Shown: positions 5,679 to 6,861 of the stretch, one piece after another
Layout of the letters: the number at the start of each line of letters is the position of its first letter
Numbering within the stretch: position 1 is the stretch's first letter
Source: an uncultured bacterium
Lineage (GTDB): Bacteria > Bacillota > Clostridia > Lachnospirales > Lachnospiraceae
DNA: 6,861 nt
Assembly: GCA_905215155.1 (NCBI GenBank)
Contig: CAJMPJ010000083.1
Location: 1-6,861 of the forward strand
Reading direction: 5' to 3'
The notes under the pieces: model-generated
The model's input: only the letters and a program-made list of their open reading frames with translations
Told to the model about the DNA's origin: nothing
Databases searched by the model: none
Made by a program: the position numbers and the translations under genes

Positions 5679-6394
5679 TCATATAGCGAGGTCGATAAAT
5701 TCACGCTGACTAATTATTAAACCACTATGATATAAACGTTCTGAGCGTGAAAAGTAGATTTTTTTGAGCATTTCTTCTTTATCTTCACATAATCCATAAT
5801 GTAGTTGTCTATGACAAATTGGGCATAAACAAACAATATTTGCATATACATCAAGACTGTTTTTGAATTGGCTTTGCATTTTCATAGGTATGGCATGATG
5901 CCCTTCCATAAAGGGGTGATTAGTATTTGCTGAAATAAAAGTCTGATGCTGTGTATTAATTTCGCATAAGTATCCGGCGGATTCAATTGTTTGATTTTTT
6001 AATATAGCGGAACGTTTGAATTCTTCAATGGTATGTAACGTCTGTTCGTTTCGGGGAACGGTAATATCCATGAGAGGAATACGATCTTGGATTGAGGCAA
6101 AATTTTCACCAGATGCGAAACGACAATAATTATTTAACCCTGCACTGTACATTCGATGACCACGTTCATCTTTATCTACAAAAACTGGATCTTGATATAA
6201 GTCTTCTTTGATTATTTGCAAATTATTTAAGTCCGTAATTTCATAAATAGTAGTTCTGATTTTTTGTTTTTGGATTAAATATGAAGATATAACATCTAGA
6301 GCACTTAAATAATGTGTAATTGTTGATGAAGAATTACAACGGATTTTTTGAGATATTGCATATAATATTCTTTTAAAACATATATATCAGACAT
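5679..6394 (-). CDS. McrA-like HNH endonuclease, reading frame broken near the 5' end
   Basis: The product resembles small McrA-type HNH nucleases of restriction-related loci. The continuous frame from the TTG at 6221 gives 180 residues: YLCEI (84-88), EGHHAIPM (106-113), NIVCLCPICHRQLHYG (128-143). These supply the His-His pair (108-109), Asn128, His137/His141 and the CPxC zinc ligands, so the catalytic domain is intact. The TTG is a poor start without a Shine-Dalgarno site. The same frame stays open upstream to 6344 (SSSTITHYLSALDVISSYL, YEITDLNNL), which reads as the normal N-terminal helical region. The likely true start is ATG 6394, preceded by GAGGTG, encoding MSDIYVLKEYYMQYLKK in a frame that ends at TAA. 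Joining the two needs a -1 shift (one extra A) at the six-A run 6344-6349 and would give 238 residues. It may be a pseudogene, a slippage-expressed gene or carry a homopolymer sequencing error. Confidence 0.75.
6344..6349 (-). other. Homopolymer (six A) frame disruption in the HNH gene
   Basis: Read on the minus strand the junction is CTC AAA AAA TCC in the frame of the ATG and TCT CAA AAA ATC C in the frame of the HNH domain. One added A, or a -1 slip, restores a continuous 238-residue protein. The tandem AAA AAA is only a partial slippery site, because the preceding base is C rather than A. Confidence 0.7.
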
Positions 6395-6399
6395 TACAT

Positions 6400-6405
6400 C
6401 ACCTC
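6400..6405 (-). promoter_or_regulatory. Ribosome binding site of the HNH gene
   Basis: GAGGTG on the minus strand lies 5 bases before the ATG at 6394. It is the strongest initiation signal near the gene, and decides that translation begins upstream of the frame disruption. Confidence 0.7.
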
Positions 6406-6427
6406 ACAATCCTGTTCTATACCTTTT

Positions 6428-6456
6428 ATTATAACAAAGAAGATTTGAGTTTTCTA
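6428..6456 (-). promoter_or_regulatory. Extended -10 promoter of the HNH gene
   Basis: The minus strand carries TGTTATAAT: a perfect TATAAT (6433-6428) with the TGn extension (6436-6434). The -35 position (about 6456-6451, TAGAAA) is weak, which is usual for extended -10 promoters. The predicted start is near 6421, giving a leader of about 26 bases with the Shine-Dalgarno site inside it. A promoter this good argues that the gene was recently functional. Confidence 0.55.
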
Positions 6457-6861
6457 CATTTTACAGCGCGAAAATACTTATTTATTTTATCTGCATGAGA
6501 AATAAAAAAGATAATGGAAGATATTAATTTGGTGGTATACTATATAAGAATTGGTTGTTAATGGCAAGGTGTTAGGAAAATAGATATTACATCAGAAGAG
6601 GAAGGTCGAAAATACTACTTGAAATATTGAAGATACCATTTGAATTCGGCAAAAATGAAGAAAAGACCAAAACACTTTTAAAATCAAGTTTGCCCTTATT
6701 TTAAGAAAGTGCTCTTGAATTTAGTATGTCTTTGGTATAAAATAAAAGTACTTTTAGTCACGCATATTCTTATCGAGGATTCTCTCAATATTTCCAAAAA
6801 CAAGATATGGATCGGCTACAATTAACTAGACAGAAATTTTAAGGGCATATATGATAGTACT
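6457..6861. other. Upstream non-coding region, possible decayed coding DNA
   Basis: No gene is supported in these 405 bp. On the plus strand a 42-codon open frame without a start codon runs 6576-6704 (ENRYYIRRGRSKILLEILKI...), and an adjacent frame reads KIDITSEEEGRKYYLKY before a stop; these could be remnants of a broken gene or chance in A-rich DNA. An imperfect inverted repeat pairs CACTTT/TAAAAT (6673-6684) with ATTTTA/AAAGTG (6698-6711). A promoter-like pair lies at 6715-6743. The last 100 bases contain no long open frame. Confidence 0.35.
6715..6755 (+). promoter_or_regulatory. Possible outward promoter with palindromic operator
   Basis: TTGAAT (6715-6720) and TAAAAT (6738-6743) are spaced by exactly 17 bases. 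A perfect 12-bp palindrome AAAAGTACTTTT (6744-6755) begins right after the -10 and would cover the start site, the usual place for a repressor. Any gene it drives lies beyond the window. In AT-rich DNA such boxes arise by chance, so confidence is low. Confidence 0.3.

Noticed and set aside
1..6861. CRISPR array, rRNA, or an intact insertion sequence
   Set aside because: There are no regularly spaced repeats, no rRNA-like segments, and no transposase frame with terminal inverted repeats.

Overview
The window looks like a piece of accessory chromosome or mobile island from a low-GC Gram-positive bacterium, most likely a Clostridia/Lachnospiraceae-type Firmicute. The evidence is AT-rich DNA, strong GAGG/GGGAGG-type ribosome binding sites 5-10 bases before the starts, and a clean extended -10 promoter. 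Composition is a mosaic. Gene 1 and gene 4 are very AT-rich (one sampled 60-base line inside each is 10/60 and 13/60 G+C). Genes 2-3 are richer (28/60 and 29/60 in two sampled lines). A gene-poor stretch at 4081-4260 is 82/180 (46%). That patchwork, with nuclease-type genes on both strands, is typical of defence or integration islands.

Layout, left to right. (1) 28-1317 (+): a 429-codon orphan gene with no recognised domain and no convincing start. (2) 1322-1389: an inverted repeat just before the next gene; its right arm overlaps a possible -35 box. (3) 1435-2898 and 2874-3974 (+): two genes overlapping by 25 bp, each with a good Shine-Dalgarno site. The first encodes an unrecognised 487-residue protein. 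The second encodes a 366-residue protein built as coiled coil / long Gly-Ala-rich hydrophobic core / helical C-terminus. (4) 3975-4431: 457 bp without a supportable gene. (5) 4432-5304 (+): a stand-alone 290-residue protein with the PD-(D/E)XK nuclease signature of type I restriction HsdR N-termini. (6) 5305-5678: non-coding, ending in a long hairpin (5580-5646). (7) 5679-6394 (-): an McrA-like HNH endonuclease gene whose reading frame is broken at a run of six A near its 5' end. It has its own extended -10 promoter and Shine-Dalgarno site. (8) 6457-6861: no supportable gene, but a possible outward promoter with a 12-bp palindrome at its start site.

How the genes may work together: the HsdR-like and HNH proteins are both DNA-cleavage modules and fit a defence island, but nothing in the window supplies a methyltransferase, specificity subunit, helicase or integrase. 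Genes 2-3 form a tight two-gene unit with a membrane-active look and are the best candidate for an undescribed system. A membrane-perturbing effector (gene 3) paired with a larger partner (gene 2) is an inference from architecture and context only.
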